Of a DNA stretch of 64,000 bases, positions 44,931 to 56,404 are shown in pieces. The stretch is from contig NC_089224.1 in NCBI RefSeq assembly GCF_963924675.1, positions 61,427,464-61,491,463 on the forward strand, read 5' to 3'. The stretch is from Phocoena phocoena (lineage: Eukaryota; Chordata; Mammalia; Artiodactyla; Phocoenidae). Made by a program: the position numbers and the translations under genes. A model generated the notes under the pieces. The model saw only the letters and a list, made by a program, of their open reading frames with translations, was not told the origin of the DNA and ran no database searches. Positions within the stretch are counted from its first letter, which is position 1; every line of letters starts with the position of its first letter.

Positions 44931-45295
44931 AATCATGTCACTGCTCTGCTTAAAACTCTACTCAATAAATGATGGAAAACAAAATTTGAACTCTTTACTT
45001 TGCTTTCAAGGCCCCTAATTATTGGTCCTATCCATTACAACCCTTTCTTGCGGTACTCTTTCCTTTACCATTTCATTTCAGACATACTGATGAACTGCCT
45101 ATTTCTCAAACGTAGGGATCTTTTTTCCTTTTTATGGGCTTTCCCCTTTGCCTGGAAAGTTCTCCATCCCCTCCATATTTCACATCAATTGCTCCCTTCC
45201 AAATTCAGTTTTTAAAAATGCCACCTCAGAGGCATTTCCTGACCACCCCATCCAAATAGATTTCCCCCACCCCAAGACCCACCCTGTTACCCAAA
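44931..45295 (+). mobile_element. L2 LINE 3' part
   Basis: 'aaatcatgtcactgctctgc', 'tttcaaggcccctaattatt', 'cctttgcctggaaagttctc' and 'catttcctgaccaccccatc' give L2 in sense toward its 3' end. Confidence 0.8.
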
Positions 45296-45589
45296 GTAGG
45301 CAGAGTTTTCTCTTTTCTGGTAGTCACAAAGACTCAAAGTCAACAGCCACTCAACAGGCACATTTTCCTCCAAGGGAAAACTCAGATACTGGGTTGTCAC
45401 TAAGAGAATTGTCTTCCCACTTCTCCACCTTACTTTGAAAAAATCTCATGGTTTCAGAGCCCAAAGGTTATAACAGAATCCCAAATTAATTTATTAAAGA
45501 TAATTTCTGCCACTGAGAACTTCTCAATTCCTTTTGATTCTCTGTAGACGAACATTTGTATGCAATCACATATAAATGGCAGGAATTTT

Positions 45590-45915
45590 GTTTTGTTTTG
45601 TTTTGTCTTTGTTGCTGCACGTGGGCTTTCTCTAGTTGCGGGGAGCAGGGACTACTCTTCTTTGTGGTGTGTGTGCTTCTCATTGCGGTGGCTTCTCTTG
45701 TTGTGGAGCATGGGCTCTAGGTGCTCGGGCTTCAGTAGTTGTGGCATGTGGGCTCAGTAGTTTTGGCTCATGGGCTCTAGAGCACAGGCTTGGTAGTTGT
45801 GACACATGGGCTTAGTTGCTCCACGGCATGTGGGATCCTCCTGGACCAGGTCTTGAACCCGTGTTGCCTGTATTGGCAGGCGGATTCTTAACCACTGCGC
45901 CACCAGGGAAGTCCC
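45590..45915 (-). mobile_element. CHR SINE, long form, antisense
   Basis: Long-form CHR SINE in antisense with a (GTTTT)n tail at 45586-45606. The probable TSD atggcaggaatttt (45576-45589) is matched after 45915 by atgccaggaatatttt with small differences. Confidence 0.93.
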
Positions 45916-45931
45916 ATGCCAGGAATATTTT

Positions 45932-47555
45932 AGAATTGTAACCATGTAGAAATTAATATGTACAAGAACACTAATGTTCAGAAAAAGGGGAAGGGAGAAA
46001 TTATATTTTTGATTAAGGTATCAACTACTTTAAAAAAAAATAGTGTCTCCAAATGGCTTGCTGAGAAATACTATTTGGCAAGATATTTCTCAATCTGGCT
46101 TATGTTGCCTGTTGTAATTTTACTAAGCCCAGTGTTTTAACGTTTTTGAACATATTCCCAAAGATCTTTAATGATTGATGAGTCTTTAAAAAAAAGTCAA
46201 TAAAGTAAATATGTAGCAAAAACGGGCCACTAAAGGAATGCTAAAAATTGGATGAAGAAAATTCACAGTATGAACAATGAAGAAATAAACCATGTGTCAC
46301 TACTATATAAATAGGTGTGACAATTCCTTTGAAAAAGATTTCACTGACCAGTTTTAACATGAAAGTATTATCAAATGCAGCGAATGTATCTCTTTTCCCA
46401 CCATATAAACTTTTTGAAAATAGAACCCACCCTGGATAGCAAATTTTCCAAGATAAACACTTGTATTTATTTTTCCAGAAGTAGGTGAATACAAGATAGG
46501 CCAGTTCAGGAATCATATTTATGAACGTGCGTTATTGGTGTGGATAGGATCTGCTAGCATGTACCAACTAAATATTAATGTTTTCCTGTTTTGTGGGTAT
46601 AAGTGGTCCAGACTTTGAATCTGGATTCCTTTCATTGTCACCTCAGATTGGGCAATATTTTTGCTTTTAAAATGATGAAATTCATTTCTCAGTGAACTTC
46701 AAAAGAGAGAGAGCCACCCTACAGCAGATGCTTTCCTGCTAACTCAGAATCATTCATGGGAGTTGTCAATTTGTTCTTCCAAAAATATCGAGCAAGATGA
46801 GAAGAAAGCAAATGTTTTTGCTATCAAGACATAGACATTTGGTCAGAGCAATAAAATAGCCTCCAATGCCAATAAATAATGAAGAAAATGTGGGATGAGT
46901 AACTTCCAAAAGTTATGGAAATAATTTGACTGTGTCTTGCTACACGATAAAAACTGACACGATTCCTAAGTACCCACAGATGGAAGCACTCCTCTCACCA
47001 CGTGTTCAAGCAGAGTCATCATTACAGGCCTTATAATCATGGTGTAGCCAGGAATTTTGCCTGTTTTGAAACAATTATGTATGTATATAAAATGTGTATA
47101 CATGTGTGGTTAATTTTCTAATGGTGGTGATTAGTTTGCTTTAAGCCAATACAAATTCTCTTACAGCAAATGTTACGCATTTAAAAGATGACTTTATAGG
47201 GCCTCAGGTGGAATCTATGAATATAATCGTTTCTAATCTGTTCGTAGTTCACTGGCCTATACGTGAAGGGATAAAACCCTACATTTTACACTCAATTAAC
47301 AGTGTATATCAAATAGGCATTCACAGTCTGCTTCTGCCACACAAATTAACCCTTATTTTCTTTGCTGAAAATGGAAATTAGTAGAGTTATGGAAGATATG
47401 GATAAGCCCACAGAAAGCAGATTTAATTTTTCTTTACATGCAACTTAATGAGTTTGAAAAGTATTATGATAAACTGGTTTATATAGGATTGGAGAAGCTA
47501 GGAGAAAAAGAGGAAAAATAATATTTATGTAGGCTGATGTAGTATGGGGAGAAGG
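45932..47555. other. Repeat-poor stretch, no gene seen
   Basis: About 1.6 kb with no recognised mobile element, one of the two longest such stretches here. Open frames are short (91 codons at 46241-46516, minus). A conserved non-coding element is possible but only cross-species alignment can tell. Confidence 0.4.
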
Positions 47556-47559
47556 GGTG

Positions 47560-47766
47560 GACTTCAGTCTGGTAGACCTGGGTTTGAATCATGGTTCCTG
47601 CATTATGTATGACACTGAGCAGGTTTCTTAATCAATGTAAGTTCCGTGCTTTGTAAAATTAGGATAATAAAACCTCACGGGGATATGATGAGAGTTAAAA
47701 GAAATAACGAATACAGAATGGTGCAGTGTGGGATACATAGTAGACACTCAGTAAATGAGAGAGATT
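47560..47766 (-). mobile_element. MIR SINE, antisense
   Basis: 'gacctgggtttgaatcatgg', 'gacactgagcaggtttctta', 'aaaattaggataataaaacc' and 'agtagacactcagtaaatga' give full antisense MIR order. Confidence 0.88.
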
Positions 47767-47819
47767 GTTATTTATTGAGTGCCTTCTACCTGCCAGGTCC
47801 TTTTTTATGTGTTGTCTTA

Positions 47820-47958
47820 ATTTTTGTTTTAATTCTTGAATTTTGTTTGATTTATTTATTTTTATACAGCAGGTTCTTATTAGTTATCTATTTTATACAT
47901 ATTAGTGTATATCCCAATCATCTCCCAATTCATCCCACCACCACCACCCCACCCCATA
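47820..47958 (-). mobile_element. Very short 5'-truncated L1, antisense
   Basis: About 135 bp of the L1 3' end ('cagcaggttcttattagtta', 'tctcccaattcatcccacca') with TSD tgttgtctta at 47810-47819 and 47959-47968. Confidence 0.88.
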
Positions 47959-47982
47959 TGTTGTCTTATTTAAACCTTAAAT

Positions 47983-48138
47983 TTGACTCCCCAGCTTTGC
48001 TGTAAATTGGAATCACTTGGATTAAAAATTATCGATGCCTAGTTCTCATTCCCAAACATTCTGAGGTGTGACTTGCAGTTTGGGATACTAAAAACTCAGT
48101 AGGTGATTCTAATATGCAGCAAAGTTTAGAAACCACTG
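47983..48138 (+). mobile_element. MER5A hAT element
   Basis: 'aattggaatcacttggatta', 'ctcagtaggtgattctaata' and the terminal 'gtttagaaaccactg' identify MER5A in sense. The imperfect TSD (ccttaaat / ccttacaa) lies inside the MIR. Confidence 0.8.
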
Positions 48139-48250
48139 CCTTACAACAATGCAATGAGTTAAGTATTAGCATATCCATTTTAGAGTGAAGAAATTAGAAT
48201 TGGGGGATCGATTTACTCAAGATCACATGGTTAATGACTGACCATGTAGA

Positions 48251-48785
48251 TATGGGGGAAATGGTCTTCCTGTATTATTTTATAATATTACTGGCTCACC
48301 AAAATAAAAAAAAAGAGTTACAAAATAATATGTAGAGTTCAATGCTAATTTCTTCTTACTGATGTGTAAAAAGGCTATAAATATGTTTAACAAATACATT
48401 TGTCAAACATTTTGGGCAGGTAGGGTTGAAGATTAAGGGTTTTTTTGGCATGGTGATGGTTTTTCCAAATGTTCAACAAAGAATATATATTACTATTTTA
48501 GTAAGAGAAAAAATCATATTGATATTTCTTTAAGAATCATAAAACTGGAGAAATAGCAGACTTACAAGTTCAAGAATGAACATCTTTAATTTGAGAGACC
48601 TGGAGAACATGCAGATGACAATATCCCAAAGGTGGAAGGATGCATGATTCTGAAGCCTGGCCTAGAGGTATGACTGGATATATAATCTCTTCTTGGAAAT
48701 ATCTGTTAGAGATCTGAAATTACTGTCAACCTTCCATCAATTGTCAGGCAATAAGGAGTTATAAGATTTTTTTAGTAGTCTGACA
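48251..48785. other. No recognised feature
   Basis: AT-rich sequence. No family recognised. Confidence 0.35.
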
Positions 48786-48789
48786 TCAG

Positions 48790-49330
48790 GATTTGTATCC
48801 TTTTCTTTCAATTTCCTCCGCCATCATCTTAGCTTAGCCCTGAATCATTCATGACTTGAAAATCTATAGCTCTTTAATTGGTCTCTTTTATTACAGTCTC
48901 TCTGTATTTCAATATTTTCTGTATACCTATGCAGCAGTACCTATAAAGCTCTAGTAAGCCTTCTTCTTAAAGACACAATGGCTTCCCATCGTCGACTGAA
49001 TGAAAATTGAATTTCTGAGACAAGCATTCAAGACCTTCCATAACATGACCCCTTACTGTTTTTTTTTTCACCCTACTCTCCTATCAAACATGATTATTTG
49101 CTCAGATACATCATTTATTTGTCCACTCAGGCCCTTTACTTGTGCCTCTCTCTCTGTTCCAAATGCCCCTCTGTATCTGCACCTTTTAAAATTCTGCCCA
49201 TTCTTTGAAACTAATGGTCCTCCATAAAAGCCTCCTCTGTTATTCTCATTGGAAGTGATCACAACTCCATGCAAATTTCACACTCACCTGTATCACTTAC
49301 ATGGCATTTACCCCCCACCTGGAATGTGGT
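48790..49330 (+). mobile_element. L2 LINE fragment
   Basis: 'acacaatggcttcccatcgt', 'gcattcaagaccttccataa', 'ctcaggccctttacttgtgc' and 'cataaaagcctcctctgtta' follow the 3' part of L2 in sense. Diverged. Confidence 0.6.
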
Positions 49331-49427
49331 TTACTATTTTCAAATCACTTCACAATATATGCTCATTTAATTCTCATAAACAGTACTTGAATAAGTAGAC
49401 ACTAGATCACCATCCATTTCTATAATT

Positions 49428-50041
49428 TTTTTCATCTTGCAAAACTGAAACTCTGCACCTGTTAAACAATAACACTCCATTCTCCCCTCCCCCAGCCCCT
49501 GACCACCACCATTTCCACTTTCTGTCTCTACGAATTTGACTGCTCTAGCTACTTCATATAAGTGGAATCATACAGTATTTGTCCTTTTGTGACCAGCTTA
49601 TTACACTTAGCATAAAGTCTTCAAAGTTAATCCATGTTGTAGCATGTGTCAGAGTTTCCTTCTTTTTTAAGGCTGAATAATATTCCATTGCATGTGTGTA
49701 CCACATTTTGTTTATCCATTCACCTGTCAGTGGTTACTGGGGTTGCTTCCAGCTTTTGGATATTGCCAATAATGCTATTATGAATGTAAATGTACAAATA
49801 TCTGCATGAGTCTTTGTTTCAATTCTTTTGGGTATATACCCAGAGGAGGAATTACTAGATCATATGGTAATTCTGTTTTTAAGTTTTTGAGGAACCACCA
49901 TACTGTTCTCCACATTGGCTGCACCATTTTACATTCCCACCAGCAGTGCACAAAGTTTCCAATTTCTCCACATCCCCACCAACACCTATTATTTTCTGTT
50001 TTTGTTTTTTGACAATAGTCATCCTAATGGGTAGGAAGTGA
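49428..50041 (-). mobile_element. L1 3' UTR and ORF2 end, antisense
   Basis: Antisense L1MA/MB-type sequence: 'aagtggaatcatacagtatt', 'gctgaataatattccattgc' (end of ORF2), 'gggtatatacccagagga' and 'aggaaccaccatactgttct'. Truncated at both sides. Confidence 0.93.
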
Positions 50042-50915
50042 ATCTTTTGCGTTTTGAGGATTAAAAACAGGAGTTACAAAATCAAACTTCCACAGGGGTC
50101 AAAGGAGGTTACTCTAAACAACTGGCCCATTAAGACAGTGTATGGTACCAGACACTCAGCCTCAGGTTACAAGAAATATTAGGAAGTGGCTGATTCAGTG
50201 ACCATTTGAAGAGTCAATGGCTTCTCTAATAGGAAAGTTGCTACTCATCTCCAGTGGATTAGGGCTTTGGCAGATGTTCGTGTATTACATGAAATCTTCT
50301 GGGTTTTTTTAAAAGCACTGTGTAATGGATTTGAATTTGAATCCTCGACAAGACAGTATTCTTTAGGCAACTGTATTTGAGTGAAAGGGTGCCAATATAG
50401 GATCTTGGGTGTGAATAGAAGCCTTCCCACTTTTTGGGTGACAGTCACATTGGTAGGAAAGAGAGCAGAAATTCTGGGTCCATGATGGTGTGGGTGCTGA
50501 AACTCAGTGCCTAGGAGATGGCTGATACGACGACTGAGAGCCAACAGCTAAGAGCTCCAATACTTTGGGCTCTTGGCTTAGCAAGGTATAGAGGCGTCAT
50601 GCTGGGGATTTGCCTTTTCCCAAGACCTTGCAGAACATGCTTTCACCCTGCTTCTGGGTTTTAGACACAACTACTGATCAAGGCTGCTATTACCATTCTG
50701 CTGCAAATGCCCTTCTGCACAAGTCAGCAGTAGAAGATGGTGCTGAGAGAGACTAAAATTCTCTCACAATACAGAGAAACACATGCGACCACTGGAAAAA
50801 CATTAGAGGAGAGGTCGGGTAATGTATGTGTATATGGGGACCATAAGAGTGTTCTCCAGTATTTGCCCTTGGGGAACGACTGTCTCCTATTCGTTACTTG
50901 GAGAACTGTGTGGAG
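50042..50915. other. Unassigned, moderately GC-rich, open frame
   Basis: No repeat family recognised. A 99-codon frame on the minus strand (50245-50544) shows no domain I know and no splice or promoter context. Confidence 0.35.
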
Positions 50916-51128
50916 CAGGGCCTGGTGAACCTTCTCTGTAAAGGGCCAGATGGTAAATATCTTAGTCTCTGTAGGCCACTTACAGACTCTGTCACGTGTC
51001 CTTTTTCTTTTTTGTTTTGTTTTGCTTTTTATAATCCCTTAAAAATATAAACAACCTTTCTTAGCTTGAAGGCCACACAAAACAGTCCATGACCCAAATT
51101 TGATCCATGGGCTGTAGTTTGCCAACCA
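50916..51128 (+). mobile_element. hAT-type element, relative of 16248
   Basis: The start 'cagggcctggtgaacc', then 'aaagggccagatggtaaata' and the end 'atgggctgtagtttgccaac', identify the same hAT-type family as the element at 16248, here with a different T-rich middle. No TSD is evident. Confidence 0.8.
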
Positions 51129-51992
51129 GGATGTTAAAGGATCTTCCGTTACATTGTGAGATCCTTTCCTTTCCAGTACATTGTTAAGAGCCATTCAGGG
51201 AAGAAATGATTCCTTGCATCCACCACAGTTTCTAACATGGTGACTTGTAAATATTTGGGCTCAGCAAATATTGATAAGTAAATTAATTCATGATTAAGAA
51301 GGGAGTTTTCAAGTATTTTCAGCGAAGTGGTGCTATCATGAATCATTTCTAGGATCTAACCTTATTAGGGTTTAGAGGCAAAAGGGATCAAGGACTATTT
51401 TCTTTTTCTCTATATAAGAGGCTAGAGTGGTTCTGTAGAGAGTTGGTGAGAAGCAATGGTAATGGCACCTGTATTTCGTAGAAAGAACAAAAATGATAAG
51501 CATTAAAACCCTGTGATAACAACACAGATTTGAGATTTTTTTTTAATGTCCCAAATTCACGGGAGACACAACCATTGGGCAAAGCTTTTACAAAAGTAAA
51601 TACAGTATGTTTCCAATGAGCACATTATTACAGATACTCCCTTTGTGAAATGTCTATTTTAAAGGGGAGTTTTATGGTGTTCTTATGTTTTCAATATAAA
51701 ATGTAGAACTCCAATAAGGGTTTGAGGGCAGAATTTTATCTCTCGGTCAGTAAAATTATTTCTACTTTATCAGGCTTATGCTTATAGTGCCCTGCACCAC
51801 TTCCTGGCACTATGTCATGGAGATAAATTAACATTCTCAGGTCTCTAGGATACCAGTGTTTATGCTGTCCTCGGCAGGGTGTGCTATGTGTTGGCAGAGT
51901 AGACAGGCCTGAGTGTGATATGAGGGGCCTCAAAAGAGTGTCTAACCTCAAAATATTTCATTATTAGCACTCAAGAGTGATATTCAGACTGT
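51129..51992. other. No recognised feature
   Basis: AT-rich sequence with short open frames only (up to 71 codons). No family recognised. Confidence 0.35.
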
Positions 51993-52009
51993 AAAAGAAA
52001 TTATTCCTT

Positions 52010-52223
52010 GGGCTATCCTGGTGGCGCAGTTGTTGAGAGTCCACCTGCTGATGCAGGGGACACGGGTTCGTGCCCTGGTCCGGGAAGATCCCACGTGCCG
52101 CGGAGCGGCTGGGCCCGAGAGCCATGGCTGCTGAGCCTACGCGTCCGGAGCCTGTTGCTCCGCAATGGGAGAGGCCACAGCAGTGAGAGGCCCACGTACC
52201 GAAAAAAAAAAAAACAACAACAA
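52010..52223 (+). mobile_element. CHR SINE, short form, complete
   Basis: Short CHR SINE with head variant 'gggctatcctgg' and a CAACAA-containing tail. The perfect 17-bp TSD aaaagaaattattcctt lies at 51993-52009 and 52224-52240. Confidence 0.97.
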
Positions 52224-52547
52224 AAAAGAAATTATTCCTTTGAGTTAAAGCACAAAGTCTAGCAGAGTATCCTGTTAAAATGGAACACTTTGGAAGAAAT
52301 AATGACACATTAATTAACCCATGATCAATTAATTAAGAACCCAAGGAGGATCTATTTTTCAGGCCACTAACCCCCCACTGGTCAGCAGAGGGGAAAGCCC
52401 TCCGAACTCAAGATTTGATGATAAAAGAGTTATAGATGACTCAGCACCTACAGGGGAAGGAGCCTGGGTAGGGATGAAATAAGGACACTAGAAAGTGAAG
52501 GGAGATGGGAAGTGAATTGTACAAATTGTAAAATTTAGTTTTAATTT

Positions 52548-52630
52548 GTATTATTGTTTTTATTGAAGTATAGTTGATTTACAATGCTAGTTCCAGGTGT
52601 ACACGATAGTGATTCAATATTTTCGTGTGT
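52548..52630 (-). mobile_element. L1 3' tip, antisense
   Basis: 'ttattgaagtatagttgatt' and 'gtacacgatagtgattcaat' match the last bases of an L1 3' UTR in antisense. The same sequence starts the larger L1 at 53057. Confidence 0.75.
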
Positions 52631-52894
52631 GAGGAAGCATAGAAAAGAAAAATGTGCTGAGAGAAGCAAGGGCATACAAAGTATACATGTACTTCCTTCA
52701 CAAAGTTAACCAGACTCAACTCTGGTGCCATAAAGTGCTATGAAGCTATTATTTATTCTCCTCAGGTACATAATTCACTACAGAGACTAGAAATTTCAGA
52801 AATGTAAACAAGCTACTTTCTTAATAGAGCCTTAAGAGCTATAAGTACCTGTTATAAATACTGCACTGTTCCAGGTGTTATTAGAGATGAGGGG

Positions 52895-53050
52895 GGAAAG
52901 AAACTAACATGTTCTAAGCATATACTGTGTGCTCACCCATTAGTTAGTTACCTCATATGCTCCTTACAACCACTCTGTGAAAGAAGCAGTAATTCCCTCA
53001 TTACAGATGAAAAATTTAGGGTCAAACAGCCCATGTGACTTGTACAAAGT
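52895..53050 (+). mobile_element. MIR SINE
   Basis: 'taagcatatactgtgtgctc', 'accactctgtgaaagaagca' and 'cattacagatgaaaaattta' give MIR in sense. Its right side meets an L1 insertion. Confidence 0.78.
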
Positions 53051-53056
53051 GTTAAA

Positions 53057-53812
53057 TTTATTATTTTTATTATTATTATTTTTATTGTAGTATAATTGAC
53101 TTACAGTGTTAGTTTCACATGTACAACATAGTGATTCAATATTTTATAGCTTAGTATTCCATTTAAATTTATTATAAAACAATCTGCATTATGTTTAATT
53201 CTAAAAGTAATAGATAATTGTATATTATGATGTAGTAAATATTGAATAGATTGTGAAAATACTTCCCACATGGTAGAAAAGGATGCAAACCACAATCTGT
53301 AATTAATTGTCTGTGCACTTTTGTATATTATCGAGCTGTAAGACTGATAATCCAAATATGCAGGTTGTCTGGGGACCAAACCAAAATATATGAATGAAAG
53401 TAGAAGAAAGGTACGTGGTATGTTTTTCTCAGAATACATCTTTGATTAGAATAAGAAAAAAAATTATTACAGAACAATGACTATATTTCCCTGTGCTGTA
53501 TAATATATCCTTGTTGCTTATCTGTTATATGTAGTAGTTGTACCTCTTAACCCTCTTTACCTGTGTTGCTACTCTGCCCACCCTTCTCCTTACTGGTACC
53601 CACGAGTTTGTTCTCTGAATCTGTGAGTCTGTTTCTGTTTTGTTATATATATTCATTTGTTTATTGTTGGATTCCACACATAAATGATAACATACAGTAT
53701 ATGTCTTTTCCTGTCTGACTTATTTCACTAAGCATAATACTCTCTAGGTCCATCCACAGTGTGGCCAATGACAGAATTTCATTATTTTTTATGGCTGAAT
53801 AATATTCCATAA
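53057..53812 (-). mobile_element. L1 3' end, antisense, with unassigned middle
   Basis: Antisense L1 3' UTR at 53057-53158 and 53468-53812 (ending with 'ggctgaataatattcca', the end of ORF2). The TSD tacaaagtgttaaa / tacaaagtgtaaa flanks it at 53043-53056 and 53813-53825. The stretch 53159-53467 is longer than the corresponding L1 segment I know and is either a divergent 3' UTR or an insertion. Confidence 0.85.
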
Positions 53813-53839
53813 TACAAAGTGTAAAGTTCAGAGCTTAAC

Positions 53840-54090
53840 AATACTTGTTTAGTGTCAAGTACCATTCTGAAGATTTCTATGTATCTCTTATTTCAATGTC
53901 AAAGCAGCCCATGAAGTAAACATTAGTAGTTTTTTGTTTGTTTTTTGGTTTGGGTTTTTTTTTTTTAAATAAATAAGTAATCTGATGCTCAGCCAGGTTA
54001 ATTAATTTGCTCAAGATAAGTGAGGATGTTGGGATTCAAACACACACACACACAGTTAAAGTTCTGAGCCCTGAGACTGGTGGACTTCAT
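53840..54090 (+). mobile_element. MIR SINE with T-rich interruption
   Basis: 'tagtgtcaagtaccattctg', 'agccaggttaattaatttgc' and 'ttctgagccctgagactgg' follow MIR in sense. A T-rich run (53927-53970) and a short CA array (54041-54054) have expanded inside. Confidence 0.65.
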
Positions 54091-55190
54091 TATCTTTAGG
54101 ATGAGCAGTTCTCATCTTCTGTCCTTTGAGCAGCACTTTATATCCTACTATACCACACTGCATTCTATGCAAAATATGTTATAAGATGTAACCTATATAG
54201 CCTATATAGTATGAAACCTATAACCTATATAGTATGAAAATGTAACAAACTCCCTCCCTTAGGTTGCCACCCTCTTCTTTTCTTTCTCTTCCCCTCCTTC
54301 TTCTTCTAAGGATCTAAACTTCCTTATGGGTATGGGCCCTCATTTCCAATTAGGGTTGAGTAGGAAGAGATGAAAGGGAGAATACCTAATGATGTTGACT
54401 GAAATTTGCTTAGACCCACCCATTTCATGTGAGTAGTCATTTAAATCAAAGTTCAAATCTCTGTCAGGTCTGTTTCCTTTCTCTTTTTCTATTTCCAAAC
54501 ACGAAGTGTGTGTTCAAGAGGGAAGCAAATGCATCCTTCTGGTGGTGAGAAGGTGCTTCAAGGAGTCCAGGTGGGTATTTTGCCTGTCTTGTCTTCTAGG
54601 TGTCCATGATGACATTTGTCCCAGTTGACAGTGAGGTACCAGATTGGCACCTCCTACTGAAGTCTGTGAGTTGTCCTTCTGTGTCTCTGGATTCACTTGT
54701 CTTCATCCAGTCTGGTTCCTGTCAATAGTGGTGTCCAGCAAGTGGTTCTGTCATGGGGCACATTTGATGGCCATTAGACACCTGCTGGGCACATACCACC
54801 ACAGCCTCCTGGCATCAGGGATCTTTAGAGGTTCTGCCTTTGTATTCCCTTTTGCCTGATAATGACTTTCTCTAAAGCTGCTGTATGAGGTCCCCTTTCC
54901 CTGATAGAAATTTTTGGGTAAGGGTAGATGGGAGTGATAGGCACCAGTGAGCTGGTCCTTGGATATACTACTTATGTGGCCTTCTTAAGACAACTGGACA
55001 GTCAGAAATCCCTACCAAGCCAGCTCTAGTTCCAATGCAAACTTGGGGGTGATCTCCAGATTTACTATGTTATCTGTCATTTCTACCTGGCAGGGAGAGG
55101 AGGGAAAGGACCATATGTCTGATACTGTATCTTTCCAAAAAGGCATGAAACATATTTACCCATATGAGTTGAAAACTTAAGTCTATACAA
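54091..55190. other. Unassigned sequence
   Basis: It includes a short tandem repeat at 54190-54240 with a 23-base period (cctatatagtatgaaa twice). The block 54500-55130 is GC-richer and may be an LTR or old repeat that I could not name. Confidence 0.35.
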
Positions 55191-55194
55191 AATC

Positions 55195-55665
55195 CTGCAC
55201 ACAAATTTTTATAGCATCTTTATTAAAAATTGCCAAAACTTGGAAGCAACCAAGATGTCCTTCAATAGGTGAATGGATACACAAACTGTGGTACATCCAT
55301 ACAATAAAATATTATTCAGTGACAAAAAGGGGTTATCAAACCATGGACAGACATGAGGAATCTTAAATGCATATTGTTAAGTAAAAGATGCCAGTCTGAA
55401 AAGGCTGCATACTGTAAGATTCCGACTTTATGACATTCTGAAAAAGGCAAGAATATGGAAACAGTAAAGAGATCAGTGGTCACCAGACATTCAAGGGGAG
55501 ATAGGGAAGAAAGTGGAACATGGGATCTTTAGGGCAGTGAAAGTATTCTGTATGATACGGTAATGTTAGATCCAAGTCATTAAACATTTGTCAAAACCTA
55601 TAGAAAGTACAGCACAAAGAGTGAACCCTAATGTAAACTATGGACGTTTGTTAATAATGTGTGTC
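55195..55665 (+). mobile_element. L1 ORF2 end and 3' UTR, sense
   Basis: 'ggaagcaaccaagatgtcct', 'gtgaatggatacacaaactg', 'ggtcaccagacattcaagg' and 'cctaatgtaaactatggac' are L1MA/MB-type ORF2 end and 3' UTR. It stops at the CHR SINE at 55666 and does not clearly resume after it. Confidence 0.9.
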
Positions 55666-55876
55666 GGGCTTCCCTGGTGGCGCAGTGGTTGAGAGTCCGC
55701 CTGCCGATGCAGGGGACACGGGTTCGTGCCCCAATCCGGGAAGATCCCACATGCTGCGGAGCAGCTGGGCCCGTGAGCCATGGCCGCTGAGCCTGCGTGT
55801 CCAGAGCCTGTGCTCTGCAACAGGAGAGGCCACAACAGTGAGAGGCCCGCATACAGCAAAAAAAAAAAAAAAAAAT
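55666..55876 (+). mobile_element. CHR SINE, short form, no TSD
   Basis: Full-length short CHR SINE with a long A-tail. Left flank (L1) and right flank (MIR-like) share no TSD, unlike the other intact copies here, so the 3' flank was probably deleted or the insertion made a deletion. Confidence 0.95.
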
Positions 55877-55879
55877 CAT

Positions 55880-56030
55880 AGAATTTTAAAACTGGAAATT
55901 ATCAATTATCTTATCCCACACATATTTCAGATGTGGGGACTTTGATGCCAAGAGAAGTAATATCCCAAAGTCACACAAACTGATGGTAGAGGAAAACCAA
56001 CTCTTTTGACTTCCGCTGCTTTCTGATGTA
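55880..56030 (+). mobile_element. MIR-like ancient SINE
   Basis: 'agaattttaaaactggaaat', 'agatgtggggactttgatgc' and 'cccaaagtcacacaaactga' match a common MIR-related mammalian repeat in sense. Confidence 0.65.
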
Positions 56031-56084
56031 TGGCATGCATGTTTTAGAAACACACAGCAGAGGAGTGAGGTGGTGTTTGGTGTT

Positions 56085-56345
56085 GGGATACTTAGTAATA
56101 ATAATATTGTAATAATTATAGTTATACCTTATTGGGCGCTCATTATGTGCCTTAAAACAACCCTATGTATGCTATGTTAGAAATTGTCATCATCTTTATT
56201 ACTTTTGTTATTGAAAGAAAATCAATAAGGAAACCAAGACTGAAAAATATTAATTACATTGTCAAAAGTCTGACAATTAGTTTATGGAAAATCTGGATTC
56301 TAAGTTAGCCCCGTCTGACACCAAATCCTGGGTTCCTGTGCACTT
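56085..56345 (+). mobile_element. MIR SINE
   Basis: 'ttgggcgctcattatgtgcc', 'aaacaaccctatgtatgcta' and 'ggattctaagttagccccgt' give MIR in sense, diverged. Confidence 0.65.
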
Positions 56346-56404
56346 TCTTTTAACTTAAAACAATTCTTGTTTTATTATTATAAAAGTAATTCGTTCTTAT
56401 GGTT

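Larger units (their letters stand above)
47767..48250 (+). mobile_element. MIR SINE split by L1 and MER5A
   Basis: A sense MIR lies in pieces at 47767-47819 ('ttgagtgccttctacctgcc'), 47959-47982, and 48139-48250 ('agcatatccattttagagtg', 'actcaagatcacatggttaa'). Two separate insertions divide it. It abuts an antisense MIR on the left. Confidence 0.7.
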
